64,000 nt of DNA from Pseudomonas sp. BP8 (lineage in GTDB: Bacteria > Pseudomonadota > Gammaproteobacteria > Pseudomonadales > Pseudomonadaceae), in assembly GCF_017875955.1 (NCBI RefSeq), contig NZ_JAGINK010000001.1, positions 4,060,501 through 4,124,500 of the forward strand, read 5' to 3'. Positions 42,654 through 50,647 of the stretch are shown here, piece after piece (the first letter of the stretch is position 1; each line of letters starts with the position of its first letter). Below the pieces are notes generated by a model, which was not told where the DNA came from, did no database searches, and saw nothing but the letters and a program-made list of their open reading frames with translations. The position numbers and the translations under genes are program-made.

Positions 42654-43448
42654 ATGCGACAGCATCTGCAATCTCTATCTCTCCCTATCGCCTGCAGCCT
42701 TCTGTGGGCCTGCGCCGCTCCAGAGACAAGATCTCCGGTGGATACACCGGGCAGGCCCGAGTCAGCGACGACCAAGCTACTGGAAGCCGGTGCTGCGACG
42801 CTGCAGTCCAAACCGCCCATTGAGGCCATCAATGCCTACCTGGATGGCTTCCACTTTTACAACGGCCATCCCGACGTGCAGATGGAGGCGCACCACTACT
42901 GCTCGATCCTGAATGAGGACGTTATCCAGTGCGTTATCTTCGATGGCAACAGGAAGGATGCGAAGATCATGGGCGTCGAATACATTATCGACGAGAAACT
43001 ATTTGCTGAGCTGCCAACCAAGGAAAAGGCCATGTGGCACAGCCATGGGTATGAGGTTTCCTCTGGGCAACTGATCGCCCCCGGAATACCTGCCCCAGCT
43101 GAACATGCCCTAATGCAACGGCTCGCGCACACTTATGGCAAGACGTGGCATACCTGGCACACAGATCAGGACAAAGCTCTGCCTGTGGGTGTTCCGCAGT
43201 TGATGATGGGGTTCACTGCAGATGGCCAGGCTGATGCGACGATGGTCGAACAGCGAAATCGGCGTCTGGATGTAGATGCGATAAAAACCAAAGCTCAACG
43301 GGCAGATATCGCCATCCCGGCAACTGATCCCGACGCGGATGGCTGGCAGCGCGGCAACATCATTCAGATCAACGATCCTACCGGGTCGCACCTGCACCGT
43401 CCCGCCACCCAAGCTCCAATGAACACGAACAGCCGCTCGGTTCAGTAG
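42654..43448 (+). CDS. DUF1264 (OBAP family) lipoprotein
   Basis: 264 aa from the ATG at 42654; the open frame extends further upstream. The N-terminus SLPIACSLLWACAAPE contains a lipobox-like LLWAC, giving a predicted lipidated Cys near residue 19. The rest matches DUF1264/oil-body-associated proteins: YLDGFHFYNGHPDVQMEAHHYC, GVEYIIDEKLFAELP, MWHSHGYEVSSGQLI and KTWHTWHTD. Conserved His residues suggest metal binding, but the function is unknown in bacteria. It lies inside the island bounded by duplicated blocks. Confidence 0.85.
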   Translation: MRQHLQSLSLPIACSLLWACAAPETRSPVDTPGRPESATTKLLEAGAATLQSKPPIEAINAYLDGFHFYNGHPDVQMEAHHYCSILNEDVIQCVIFDGNRKDAKIMGVEYIIDEKLFAELPTKEKAMWHSHGYEVSSGQLIAPGIPAPAEHALMQRLAHTYGKTWHTWHTDQDKALPVGVPQLMMGFTADGQADATMVEQRNRRLDVDAIKTKAQRADIAIPATDPDADGWQRGNIIQINDPTGSHLHRPATQAPMNTNSRSVQ

Positions 43449-43687
43449 GAAATTATCATCAACCAAGGTGCGACCCGGCATACCGCTAAACTCTGACTTT
43501 ACTTGCACGGCACTGTCCAGAGCTGATCGACCCTCGTCGTGAAGCTCTGACTCATCATCTCCCCGCGCATGCCCCAGTCATTCCCACTCATCTCGACCAA
43601 CGCCACTGGATTGATGAAAATGAACGGGGGCTCCCGACAGCAGCCTAACGTCTTGAACAGTCATTCATGCCACGAGGTGTAAACGCC

Positions 43688-43843
43688 ATGGCCGATCCAA
43701 AGCAAGACAATATCCCCCGACCACTCGATCCTTACGTAGACCCAATCCCGCACAATCCCGGTGAACCGGTACCAGAGCCGGAGACTGAAGCTCCAGATTG
43801 GCCCGAAGGTCAGGTGCCGCCTGAAGAACAATCTGATGGCTGA
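43688..43843 (+). CDS. Small acidic Pro-rich protein
   Basis: 51 aa, preceded by GAGGTG 9 nt before the ATG. The sequence starts MADPKQDNIPRPLDPYVDPI and ends EGQVPPEEQSDG; it is rich in Pro and Glu and probably unstructured. Good SD and codon use support translation. Function unknown. Convergent with another small acidic gene. Confidence 0.6.
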   Translation: MADPKQDNIPRPLDPYVDPIPHNPGEPVPEPETEAPDWPEGQVPPEEQSDG

Positions 43844-43884
43844 AGGTTTGAGGCTAGGTTGTAGGGCTATTGATCGGCCCCTGG

Positions 43885-44043
43885 CTAAATTGATTCGCCG
43901 TCGTCCTGAATGTCTTCTTCTGCCTCGGCAGCATCCGTGGCGTCAGCGTCATTCAACGGTGGCGAGGTGGGCTTTTCCGGGTCGTTGATGAAGGGGACGT
44001 CGCTTGGCCCCTTCTCTTCAGTACCTTCGGTCTTCGGTTGCAT
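43885..44043 (-). CDS. Small acidic protein
   Basis: 52 aa from the ATG at 44043, with GGAGG about 8 nt upstream; the frame extends 18 codons further. The sequence runs MQPKTEGTEEKGPSDVPFIN to a very acidic tail (AAEAEEDIQDDGESI). Likely disordered. It resembles the convergent small gene in composition but not in sequence. Function unknown. Confidence 0.6.
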   Translation of the reverse strand: MQPKTEGTEEKGPSDVPFINDPEKPTSPPLNDADATDAAEAEEDIQDDGESI

Positions 44044-44378
44044 GGCGAAACCTCCAATCAACTGGGCCAGATTCAAAACGTTTTGCACCTTCAGCATCTA
44101 CCGGGAATCCCCCAACATCAATTGAGGCCCCCTCCTTGTTCTTACTTTCCTATGAGCTGATGAGGCTAGGGAAAATTCAATCCACAAGCCTAACGGTAGA
44201 GGCTCGCCATGGCGGGCCTCAGCACTTGGGCTTACCTTCGCGCCTGGGCGTTTTCTCTGCGAGGGATTCATGAGCAGTTGCTGATGAGCCATCTGGCGAT
44301 GCGCATCCTAATGATCTCACTCAGGCGGTAGTGGCATTCCCAGAACTGAGACTTGCCAGCAACGTTCCACCACCAACA
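44044..44378. other. Intergenic region with the remnant of a duplicated gene
   Basis: Apart from the A2 remnant (44199-44265) nothing is recognised. A short open frame (44098-44292, minus) runs across the remnant in the wrong frame and is not called. Confidence 0.6.
44199..44265 (-). pseudogene. 3' remnant of a paralogue of the 39187-39549 gene (segment A, copy 2)
   Basis: Read in frame on the minus strand, the end is AEKTPRREGKPKC and a TGA, against AKKTPGCQGKPKC and TGA in the intact gene. The downstream stem GAGGCTCGCC/GGCGGGCCTC is also kept. Sequence further upstream cannot be aligned, so only the C-terminal end and terminator of the paralogue survive. Confidence 0.65.
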
Positions 44379-44792
44379 CTAGAACTCCACCTTGCCCCGA
44401 CCCGCCTTGACATTGCTCCGCCTGGCCTTGCCTTCGAGGCGGCGGGTCTTCGAGCCGAGGGTGGGCTTGGTGGGGCGGCGTTTCTTCTCGGTCTTGCCGG
44501 CAGCGATGATCAACTCGGCAAGACGCGCCAGTGCGTCAGCGCGGTTCTGCTCCTGGGTGCGATACTGCTGGGCCTTGATGATCAACACGCCGTCGCCGGT
44601 GATGCGGCTGTCACGCAGCGCCAGCAGCCGCTCCTTGTAAAACTCGGGTAGCGACGAGGCTGGAATGTCGAAGCGCAGGTGCACGGCGCTGGACACCTTG
44701 TTGACATTCTGCCCACCCGAGCCTTGCGCGCGGATGTATGTCAGTTCGATGTCGGCATCCGGCAGATGCACGTTATTGGAGATGGTCAGCAT
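44379..44792 (-). CDS. arfB: Alternative ribosome rescue factor ArfB (YaeJ)
   Basis: 137 aa from the ATG at 44792. The catalytic GGQ motif is in YIRAQGSGGQNVNKVSSAVHLRF, and a basic C-terminal tail (KTEKKRRPTKPTLGSKTRRL) enters the mRNA channel. ArfB hydrolyses peptidyl-tRNA on stalled ribosomes. The length and tail distinguish it from release factors 1/2. It sits between the two duplicated blocks A2 and B2. Confidence 0.95.
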   Translation of the reverse strand: MLTISNNVHLPDADIELTYIRAQGSGGQNVNKVSSAVHLRFDIPASSLPEFYKERLLALRDSRITGDGVLIIKAQQYRTQEQNRADALARLAELIIAAGKTEKKRRPTKPTLGSKTRRLEGKARRSNVKAGRGKVEF

Positions 44793-45156
44793 GACATGGC
44801 CCTTGTGATTGCACCCATTATCACAGCCTCCGCCGCTCACCCATAGAACAACACGCAATTTCTTGTCCGTCCAGGTTTCATGCCGATGAACGACGATGGT
44901 TACAGCAAGCTAATTCACCTAGCCCTTCGGCAAGCCTGTACACACCTCTGAACGGCGTGGTTGCTTTAACCCGCCATCACACTGTGAAGACTTTTCTTTC
45001 ACTCAATTTTCACGCCCGTTTCGGCAGTCTTTAGCTATCCCTACGTGTGATAGACCTTGCCCGCCTAGCAGCGGGCTTTCTTTTGTCCGCAAAACCATCT
45101 CTGACGGATTGCGCCATGAGGTAGGCAGGGCTATTCGCACCAGTCCCTACCCTGGC
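44793..45156. other. Intergenic region between arfB and the hydroxyacid dehydrogenase gene
   Basis: Contains block B2. The sequence 44793-44980 should hold the arfB promoter on the minus strand; no operator recognised. Confidence 0.55.
44987..45085 (+). ncRNA. Two-hairpin ncRNA/terminator block B, copy 2
   Basis: Same layout as 39711-39806: GAAGACTTTTCTTTCACTCA, then a CTATC/GATAG stem with a loop two bases longer (45035-45053), then the identical terminator GCCCGC-CTAGCA-GCGGGC with a T-run (45059-45084). Both copies are on the plus strand. Confidence 0.45.
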
Positions 45157-46218
45157 TCAAACCGACTCAAGCTTGCTCGCGTGACCGAGGATTTGTTCGC
45201 GTCGTTTCATGAAACGCTCCCAGACCTCAGGATTGAGTAGGTGTGGGGGGCGCACCCCTTCCAACATCATCAGGATTTGCTCAGCGGATGAACGCGCCAC
45301 GTTTCGACGCCCGCCGTGGCTGACCCCGGCAGTGTGGAAAGTGGCAACCACGTTTGCCAGGCTCAACAGCGGCGCTTCGTGGGGAGGTGGTTCCACCTCC
45401 CACACGTCAAGGCCAGCACCGCGCAGGCGTCCGGAGCTGAGTGCCTTGTAGAGCGCAATCTCATCATGAATACCGCCGCGGGCCGTAGAGATAAAGACCG
45501 ACCCTGGCTTCATCACTGCAAATTGTTCAGCACCGATCATGTGCCGGGTTTGCGCGGTGAGAGGGCAGTGCAGCGAAACAAAATCACTGTGCTTCAACAG
45601 CGTTTCGAGGCTGACCGGCTCAGCGCCCCGAGCGCGAACGTCCTCCTCGGCAACATAGGGGTCGTAGGCCAGAACCTTTAGGCCAAAACCGGCAGCAATC
45701 CTGGCAGTGCGAGTTCCGATTTCGCCAATACCGACGAGGCCGATGGTACAACCGTGGATCTCGTCCCCCATCAGGTCTTCACGCTTGAAGCCAGACGCTG
45801 TCCTCAGCATCCGATCGGACTCGACTACCCGCTTGATAACAGCAAGAAGCAGCGCGAACGTGTGTTCGGCCACCGAATGAGCGTTTGCTCCCGCTTGGTT
45901 GACCACCGGGATACCCGCTTTGGTACAGGCCTCGACATCGACTGTGTCATACCCGGCACCACCGGCTGAAACGCATAGCAGATTGGGGCTTGCCTCGATC
46001 AGATCCGAATTTACCCACCAGCGTTTTGGCAGATCATCCTTCGCCGCACACACGTGATAAACATGGGCGTCAGCAAGGGTTTTCTCGGTGGCTGCGCACG
46101 ACGGATCACTCGACGCCACTTCAACAACAACGTCCGGATTGCGCGCCAGCGTTTCATCGAAAACAGGGTTGATCCAAAGATCCAGGCGACACACATGCGC
46201 CTTGAACGATCCAGTCAT
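45157..46218 (-). CDS. D-2-hydroxyacid dehydrogenase (NAD-binding)
   Basis: 353 aa. The NAD-binding loop is GLVGIGEIGTRTARIAAGFG (about 160-178). The catalytic set is Arg in STARGGIHDE, Glu in DVWEVEPPPHEAP and His in TFHTAGVSHGG. The Thr before HTAG is unusual, but all three residues are present. It reduces a 2-keto acid or oxidises a D-2-hydroxy acid. It is downstream of the MFS gene (63 bp) on the same strand, so import and oxidation of a hydroxy- or sugar-acid is likely. SerA-type phosphoglycerate dehydrogenase is less likely because there is no ACT domain. Confidence 0.88.
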   Translation of the reverse strand: MTGSFKAHVCRLDLWINPVFDETLARNPDVVVEVASSDPSCAATEKTLADAHVYHVCAAKDDLPKRWWVNSDLIEASPNLLCVSAGGAGYDTVDVEACTKAGIPVVNQAGANAHSVAEHTFALLLAVIKRVVESDRMLRTASGFKREDLMGDEIHGCTIGLVGIGEIGTRTARIAAGFGLKVLAYDPYVAEEDVRARGAEPVSLETLLKHSDFVSLHCPLTAQTRHMIGAEQFAVMKPGSVFISTARGGIHDEIALYKALSSGRLRGAGLDVWEVEPPPHEAPLLSLANVVATFHTAGVSHGGRRNVARSSAEQILMMLEGVRPPHLLNPEVWERFMKRREQILGHASKLESV

Positions 46219-46281
46219 TTCAAGTTCCTCTTAAAAACTTCACACGCTTGAGCTACAGCTTGAATAGCGCCGAGTTGGCGA

Positions 46282-47667
46282 TTAGCTATTGGACGGTTTC
46301 ATTTGCGCTTGCTGCACAGGTTCATCAGAAGTGTCCTTCACCGGGGAGGCCGCGGGCACCGGCTCTTTGATGGTCAGCAAAATCAGGAAACTGACAAACG
46401 AAGCGATTGCCATGCACAGGAAGACTTGCGACCAGCCATAGCTGTCCAGCAACAAACCGACCAGGAAAGGTGCTGCGGCACCACCAAGCTGACCGCCCGT
46501 ATTGACGATTGAGCTCGCGACCGGGAAGACCTTCTTGGATGCCAGGCCCATCGGATAGACCATGTACGAGGAATATCCAACGCTGATCAGCGTGCCGGTC
46601 AAGAACATCAAGCCGGCATACAGCAGCGGGTCATTTGGTGAATTGATCAAGGCATACATCATGCCGGCGGTTGCCAATGCCGAGAGCATCATGCCTGGCT
46701 TGCGACGTTTGCCCAGTACGCGATCGGAAAGAATGCCACCCAGCAGATTGCCGAAAATCGCACCCACCCAAGGTGCAGCCGCCACAAACCCCATGTTCAT
46801 CATCGAGAAGTTTTTAACGCTGACCAGATAAGTAGGAATCCATGAAAGTAGAATCATGGAGATACCCACCTGAAAACTGTAGCCCAACGAGCAACCAATA
46901 ATATTCCAAGAGCGAAACAGTTCTTTGCTGGTGTTGATTGGGGTGACGGGAGAAACGCGGATGAATTTATCCAGTTTCTTGAAGTCACGAGCCACCGTGG
47001 TGTTTTGCTGGGTGATGGAGTTGTTAGCTTCGTCGGTGATGTACTCCAGCTCTTTGGCATTCACAAACTTGCTTTCTACAGGCTGATTGGCAACCATGAA
47101 ATACCACATGACCGCCAGCACAATACCGGGAATGGCGAAGAAGTAGAAGATTTCTCGCCACCCCCACATTGCAACGATTGCGACACACAGCGGCGGTACC
47201 AGCACCGGGCCGAATTTCACAGCAGCGAGGAAGATACCGGTTGCAGTGCCCTTCTCCTTCGCCGGAAACCAGTTGTTGATGGTCGCAGCAATCCCGATCG
47301 GCAAGGGACCTTCCGCGATACCGAGCAAGAAACGGCATACCTTGAGTCCGATCACAGAGCTGACGGTGCCCATCAAGCCGGTCAAGATCGAAGTTGCAAT
47401 CATCGAAAACGAGAAGATCTTTCTTACACCCCATTTGCTGGAGGCGAAACCCGATGGGATTTGTGCCAATGCATACGCCAGCAGGAATACGCTCAACAGC
47501 GCTCCAGCCTCGGCATTGGTCATAGGATATTCTTCACGAATGAACGGAAGTGCAACGCCCAAGTTTGCGCGATCGGCAGACGCCACGGTGTAAACCAAGA
47601 AGAACAAGCCCGCGACTACCCAGCGGAACCGAGACGGCTTTTCAGATATATCAATACCGGTTTTCAT
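46282..47667 (-). CDS. MFS transporter, anion:cation symporter (ACS) type
   Basis: 461 aa with 12 predicted membrane segments. The start FRWVVAGLFFLVYTVASADRANLGVALPFI and the motif RFLLGIAEGPLPIGIAATINNWFP resemble the GudP/GarP/phthalate-type ACS family, which imports organic and sugar acids with protons. It is transcribed with the dehydrogenase and lies next to the GntR gene, which probably regulates it. Substrate not determined. Confidence 0.9.
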   Translation of the reverse strand: MKTGIDISEKPSRFRWVVAGLFFLVYTVASADRANLGVALPFIREEYPMTNAEAGALLSVFLLAYALAQIPSGFASSKWGVRKIFSFSMIATSILTGLMGTVSSVIGLKVCRFLLGIAEGPLPIGIAATINNWFPAKEKGTATGIFLAAVKFGPVLVPPLCVAIVAMWGWREIFYFFAIPGIVLAVMWYFMVANQPVESKFVNAKELEYITDEANNSITQQNTTVARDFKKLDKFIRVSPVTPINTSKELFRSWNIIGCSLGYSFQVGISMILLSWIPTYLVSVKNFSMMNMGFVAAAPWVGAIFGNLLGGILSDRVLGKRRKPGMMLSALATAGMMYALINSPNDPLLYAGLMFLTGTLISVGYSSYMVYPMGLASKKVFPVASSIVNTGGQLGGAAAPFLVGLLLDSYGWSQVFLCMAIASFVSFLILLTIKEPVPAASPVKDTSDEPVQQAQMKPSNS

Positions 47668-48076
47668 ACCTACACCTGCTCTTATTATTAAAGGTTGCGG
47701 GTTTCTAACTTTAACTTTCAGTTTAGTGCAGCAACACTTCGCCCCCGGGCGTATTCCCGCGCGCTAAGTGGTTTTTGGATCTCTCAGAATCGGGCGCGCA
47801 TCAGTGGCTGCGCCGACTGAAGATCACGAAGGGGGATGGGGTGATAAGCGAAAACGTTGGCCCTGCTCCTGAGGGTGGCAGAAGCCAAACGAACACAAAT
47901 GATCGCTGTCTGCTCCAGCCCGAGGAAGCGACAGGCATGTGAGAGAGGCGTAGCACAGGCCAAGGCGCCGCGAGGCGGGCAGCTTCAAGGCCTTACTGAA
48001 GGGAAATGGGCGCATGGCTCCTCCAACATTGTTGTTATGGAGCCAATATAACCCGGATTGTTCTTGGATTGTATTT
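47668..48076. other. Intergenic region between the MFS gene and gntR
   Basis: No gene supported. The MFS promoter should lie at 47668-47760. A GTTAT/ATAAC inverted pair (48034-48052) and an ATTGTAT half-site (48068-48074) lie close to the end of the gntR gene. Their role is uncertain. Confidence 0.5.
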
Positions 48077-48730
48077 TTATTTTTCGACTGTGCTTTCCGC
48101 CCGATGCGCCATGAAGCGCCGGTAAGCCATCCGGATGTGAGTCTTCATTGCCTGACTCGCAAGCTCTCCATCACCTATCTGCACCGCGTAGGTAATGTCC
48201 AGGTGCTGCTGCAGGCTGCGGGCGAAATCAGCGGTGTCGTAGAGGAAGAAGGAACGGGTGATCACCGGCATATCGATGAGCGTGAACAGCATCGACTTCA
48301 GCCGTTGGGAGCGAGCAGCGTCCAGCAACTGATGGTGAAATTCCTTGTTCGCAGCCTGCACTCGCACCTGGATGCTCTCCCCTCCCTGGCTGATGGCTCG
48401 TGCCATATCCTCATTGATCCGATGCAGTTGCTGAACGTCATCCGGTGTTGCTCGCTGCGCTGCAAGCATGGCGGCATGCGGCTCCAGTAGCTCGCGAAGG
48501 CTGAACATTTCCTCCACATCCCACCCTGTCCACCCAGCAATGAAAACCCCACGGTTAGCTTCAACCACGGCCAGGCCGTCTTCCACGAGACGCTTGAGCG
48601 AGGCCCTCACCGGCGTTCGGCTCAGGCCGAATTCGCGACTCAGCGGCTCTTCTTTGAGCTGAGTGCCGGGCTCGTACTGCCCGGCAATGATGCGGTTGCG
48701 CAGCGTTTCATAAATTCGCTCAGTAGCCAT
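48077..48730 (-). CDS. GntR family regulator, FCD subfamily
   Basis: 217 aa. The winged HTH at about 5-70 includes LKEEPLSREFGLSRTPVRASLKRLVEDGLA. An all-helical FCD effector domain follows, with metal-binding-type residues (Asp and His in HRINEDMARAI, NKEFHHQLLDAARSQ, HLDITYAVQIGDGELA). FCD regulators bind hydroxy- or keto-acids and mostly repress adjacent catabolic genes. It is divergent from the RraA-family gene, with repeated ATTGTAY half-sites in between. Confidence 0.92.
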   Translation of the reverse strand: MATERIYETLRNRIIAGQYEPGTQLKEEPLSREFGLSRTPVRASLKRLVEDGLAVVEANRGVFIAGWTGWDVEEMFSLRELLEPHAAMLAAQRATPDDVQQLHRINEDMARAISQGGESIQVRVQAANKEFHHQLLDAARSQRLKSMLFTLIDMPVITRSFFLYDTADFARSLQQHLDITYAVQIGDGELASQAMKTHIRMAYRRFMAHRAESTVEK

Positions 48731-48835
48731 GCCTCTGCTTTCCCCCTGTCCGACCGCTCAAAAGCAATCATCTCAACTGCCTGAGCCTGCCTTTGGCACG
48801 CCCCCTGACGCGTATTATCGCCAGCACATCGATCG

Positions 48836-48882
48836 ATTGTACGGAAATTGTTTGCAAGGCAGGCATTGTACTTTTATTGTAT
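48836..48882. promoter_or_regulatory. Array of ATTGTAY half-sites (candidate GntR operators)
   Basis: ATTGTAC at 48836-48842 and ATTGTTT at 48847-48853 are 11 bp apart; ATTGTAC at 48865-48871 and ATTGTAT at 48876-48882 are also 11 bp apart. This helical phasing between the divergent gntR and RraA-family genes suits a GntR/FCD operator. No complete palindrome is seen, so the assignment is tentative. Confidence 0.45.
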
Positions 48883-48988
48883 TCAGCAGCAGCCGTGACT
48901 GGCTTGTCCCCCCATCACGCAAGCATGGCGGCCCACTGCTCAAGCCATGGTCTTGTCGTGTAACAGATCAGAACAAATGGATATCGCC

Positions 48989-49630
48989 ATGCCTATTCAA
49001 CAAGAACAAATCGATGCACTGAAAAAGCTCGGCTCGGCCACCATTCACGAGGCGCAAGGCCAATCAGGCGCCCTCGACAGCTGTATTCACTCGATCAACC
49101 CTTCCCTAAGGCTCTGCGGCCCGGCGCTCACTGTCGACTGCCGTCCTGATGACAACCTGGCGATCCATTACGCACTGACCAAAGCCAAGCCCGGCGACGT
49201 GTTGGTAGTAGATGCGAAGGGCTTCACCGAAGCCGGCCCCTGGGGCGACCTGTTGACGCTTGCCGCACAACGCCTGGGGATCGTCGGCCTGGTCATCAAC
49301 GGTGCCGTGCGTGATGCCGATTCCATCATCGAAATGGGTTTCCCGACCTTTGCGCGCGGCTTGAGCATTAAAGGCACTAACAAATGCCAACCTGGCAAAG
49401 TCAACGTACCCGTGGTGATAGGCAACGTTCTGATCAATCCGGGCGACATTTTGGTAGGTGACCGTGACGGCCTGGTGGTCGTGGAGCAGCACCGGGTCGA
49501 GGAAGTGATTCAACTCAGTCACGCACGAGAGGACAAGGAAGAAGGCATTCGGCACGGCATTGAATCCGGCGTGAGCACAATTGAGCTATTGGGGCTTCAA
49601 GCAACGCTAGCAAAGTTCGGAATGAACTGA
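48989..49630 (+). CDS. RraA/4-hydroxy-4-methyl-2-oxoglutarate (CHA) aldolase family
   Basis: 213 aa from the ATG at 48989; an in-frame ATG at 48977 would add four residues. Family motifs are GPALTVDCRPDDNLAIHYAL, GPWGDLLTLAAQ and GLVINGAVRDAD with the catalytic-type Arg-Asp pair, then GDILVGDRDGLVVV. Enzymes with these residues cleave 4-hydroxy-4-methyl/carboxy-2-oxo acids to pyruvate. True RraA RNase-E inhibitors are shorter and lack the aldolase context. Together with the dehydrogenase, MFS importer and GntR gene it suggests a hydroxy-acid degradation cluster. Confidence 0.85.
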   Translation: MPIQQEQIDALKKLGSATIHEAQGQSGALDSCIHSINPSLRLCGPALTVDCRPDDNLAIHYALTKAKPGDVLVVDAKGFTEAGPWGDLLTLAAQRLGIVGLVINGAVRDADSIIEMGFPTFARGLSIKGTNKCQPGKVNVPVVIGNVLINPGDILVGDRDGLVVVEQHRVEEVIQLSHAREDKEEGIRHGIESGVSTIELLGLQATLAKFGMN

Positions 49631-50004
49631 CCGGGGAATCAGCCGCATGCGCATCGCCACTCGCCTTGCGCATTGGGTTCATCCGCGAGAACAATCGATT
49701 GCCGCCACGGTGCCGGCAGAGGTGATTATGTTGCCGGCGCTGACATAGAGCACTTCGGGCCTGAAACGAACCTCAGGAAAACGTCGGGCAAACTCGTCTC
49801 GCACTACACTATTCCCCCTGAATATCAAAACGCTTCCTCAGCAGAAGCCGATGCCCAGCTATCGTATAGATGTTCCGGAAGACCGCACCTGAATGAGATT
49901 CTGATCAAGGCCTGATTAGCCGCAGCGGACGCGGCCTTATTTACCCACAAGCAGCTTCAGCCCCCACGACACCATCACGTTGATAATTTGCCTGGAGATC
50001 GCTC
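49631..50004. other. Intergenic region with an unassigned degenerate open frame
   Basis: A frame at 49673-49915 (plus) reads DYVAGADIEHFG and later NEILIKA but has no good start or SD. The first piece faintly resembles an enoyl-CoA hydratase oxyanion motif. It may be a decayed gene, but the evidence is too weak to name it. Nothing else is seen in the stretch. Confidence 0.35.
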
Positions 50005-50550
50005 ATGACACGCGGACTTGTAGTAGTTGATTTGCAAAATGAATATCTGCCCACCGGTAATTTGCCTTTGACCGGCATCGAAGGGGCTGTCGCGAATGCT
50101 ATCCGGGTGATCAGCCACGCGCGCGATGCCGGTATTCCCGTTTTTCACATCCGCCATGAATCCGAAACCGAGGCGGCTCCAATCTTTGCCAAAGGGTCTG
50201 CCGGCGCGCAGATTCAGGCAGCGGTCGCGCCTGTCGGTGATGAGCCAGTGATTGTAAAAAACCACATCAATGCGTTCAGAGGAACTGACCTCAAGCAGCA
50301 GTTGGATGCCGCCAATGTAGAGGAAGTGGTAGTCATCGGCGCCATGAGCCACATGTGTATCGACGCCGTAGTCCGCGCTGCGGCGGACATGGGTTATCCG
50401 GTCACTGTGCTGCATGATGCCTGTGCCACCTTGGACCTCACCTTTGGCGGTGTGAGTGTGCCTGCGGCTCAGACCCATGCGGCGATGATGGCTGCCTTCG
50501 AGTTCGGCTATGCCACCGTCAAATCTGCGGACGATTACCTCTCGGCGTAG
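50005..50550 (+). CDS. Isochorismatase-family cysteine hydrolase
   Basis: 181 aa. The catalytic triad is visible: Asp9 (LVVVDLQNEYLP), Lys85 (VIVKNHINAF) and Cys118 (GAMSHMCIDAVVRAA), followed by the usual cis-peptide region. This fold includes isochorismatases, N-carbamoylsarcosine amidohydrolases and many uncharacterised amidases. Substrate unknown. A second isochorismatase-fold gene follows 98 bp later on the same strand. Confidence 0.9.
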   Translation: MTRGLVVVDLQNEYLPTGNLPLTGIEGAVANAIRVISHARDAGIPVFHIRHESETEAAPIFAKGSAGAQIQAAVAPVGDEPVIVKNHINAFRGTDLKQQLDAANVEEVVVIGAMSHMCIDAVVRAAADMGYPVTVLHDACATLDLTFGGVSVPAAQTHAAMMAAFEFGYATVKSADDYLSA

Positions 50551-50647
50551 ATCCATCACCACTCACGCGGCGTATGCCGTAAAAGCTGCTGAGGTCGCCC
50601 CAACTTCGGCCAGATAAAATATAGGGCCAACCCAGCCAAGGAGCCTG

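Noticed and set aside
49673..49915. Possible decayed enoyl-CoA hydratase fragment (DYVAGADIEHFG)
   Set aside because: Only one short motif-like stretch, no start or SD and no second motif; left as unassigned.
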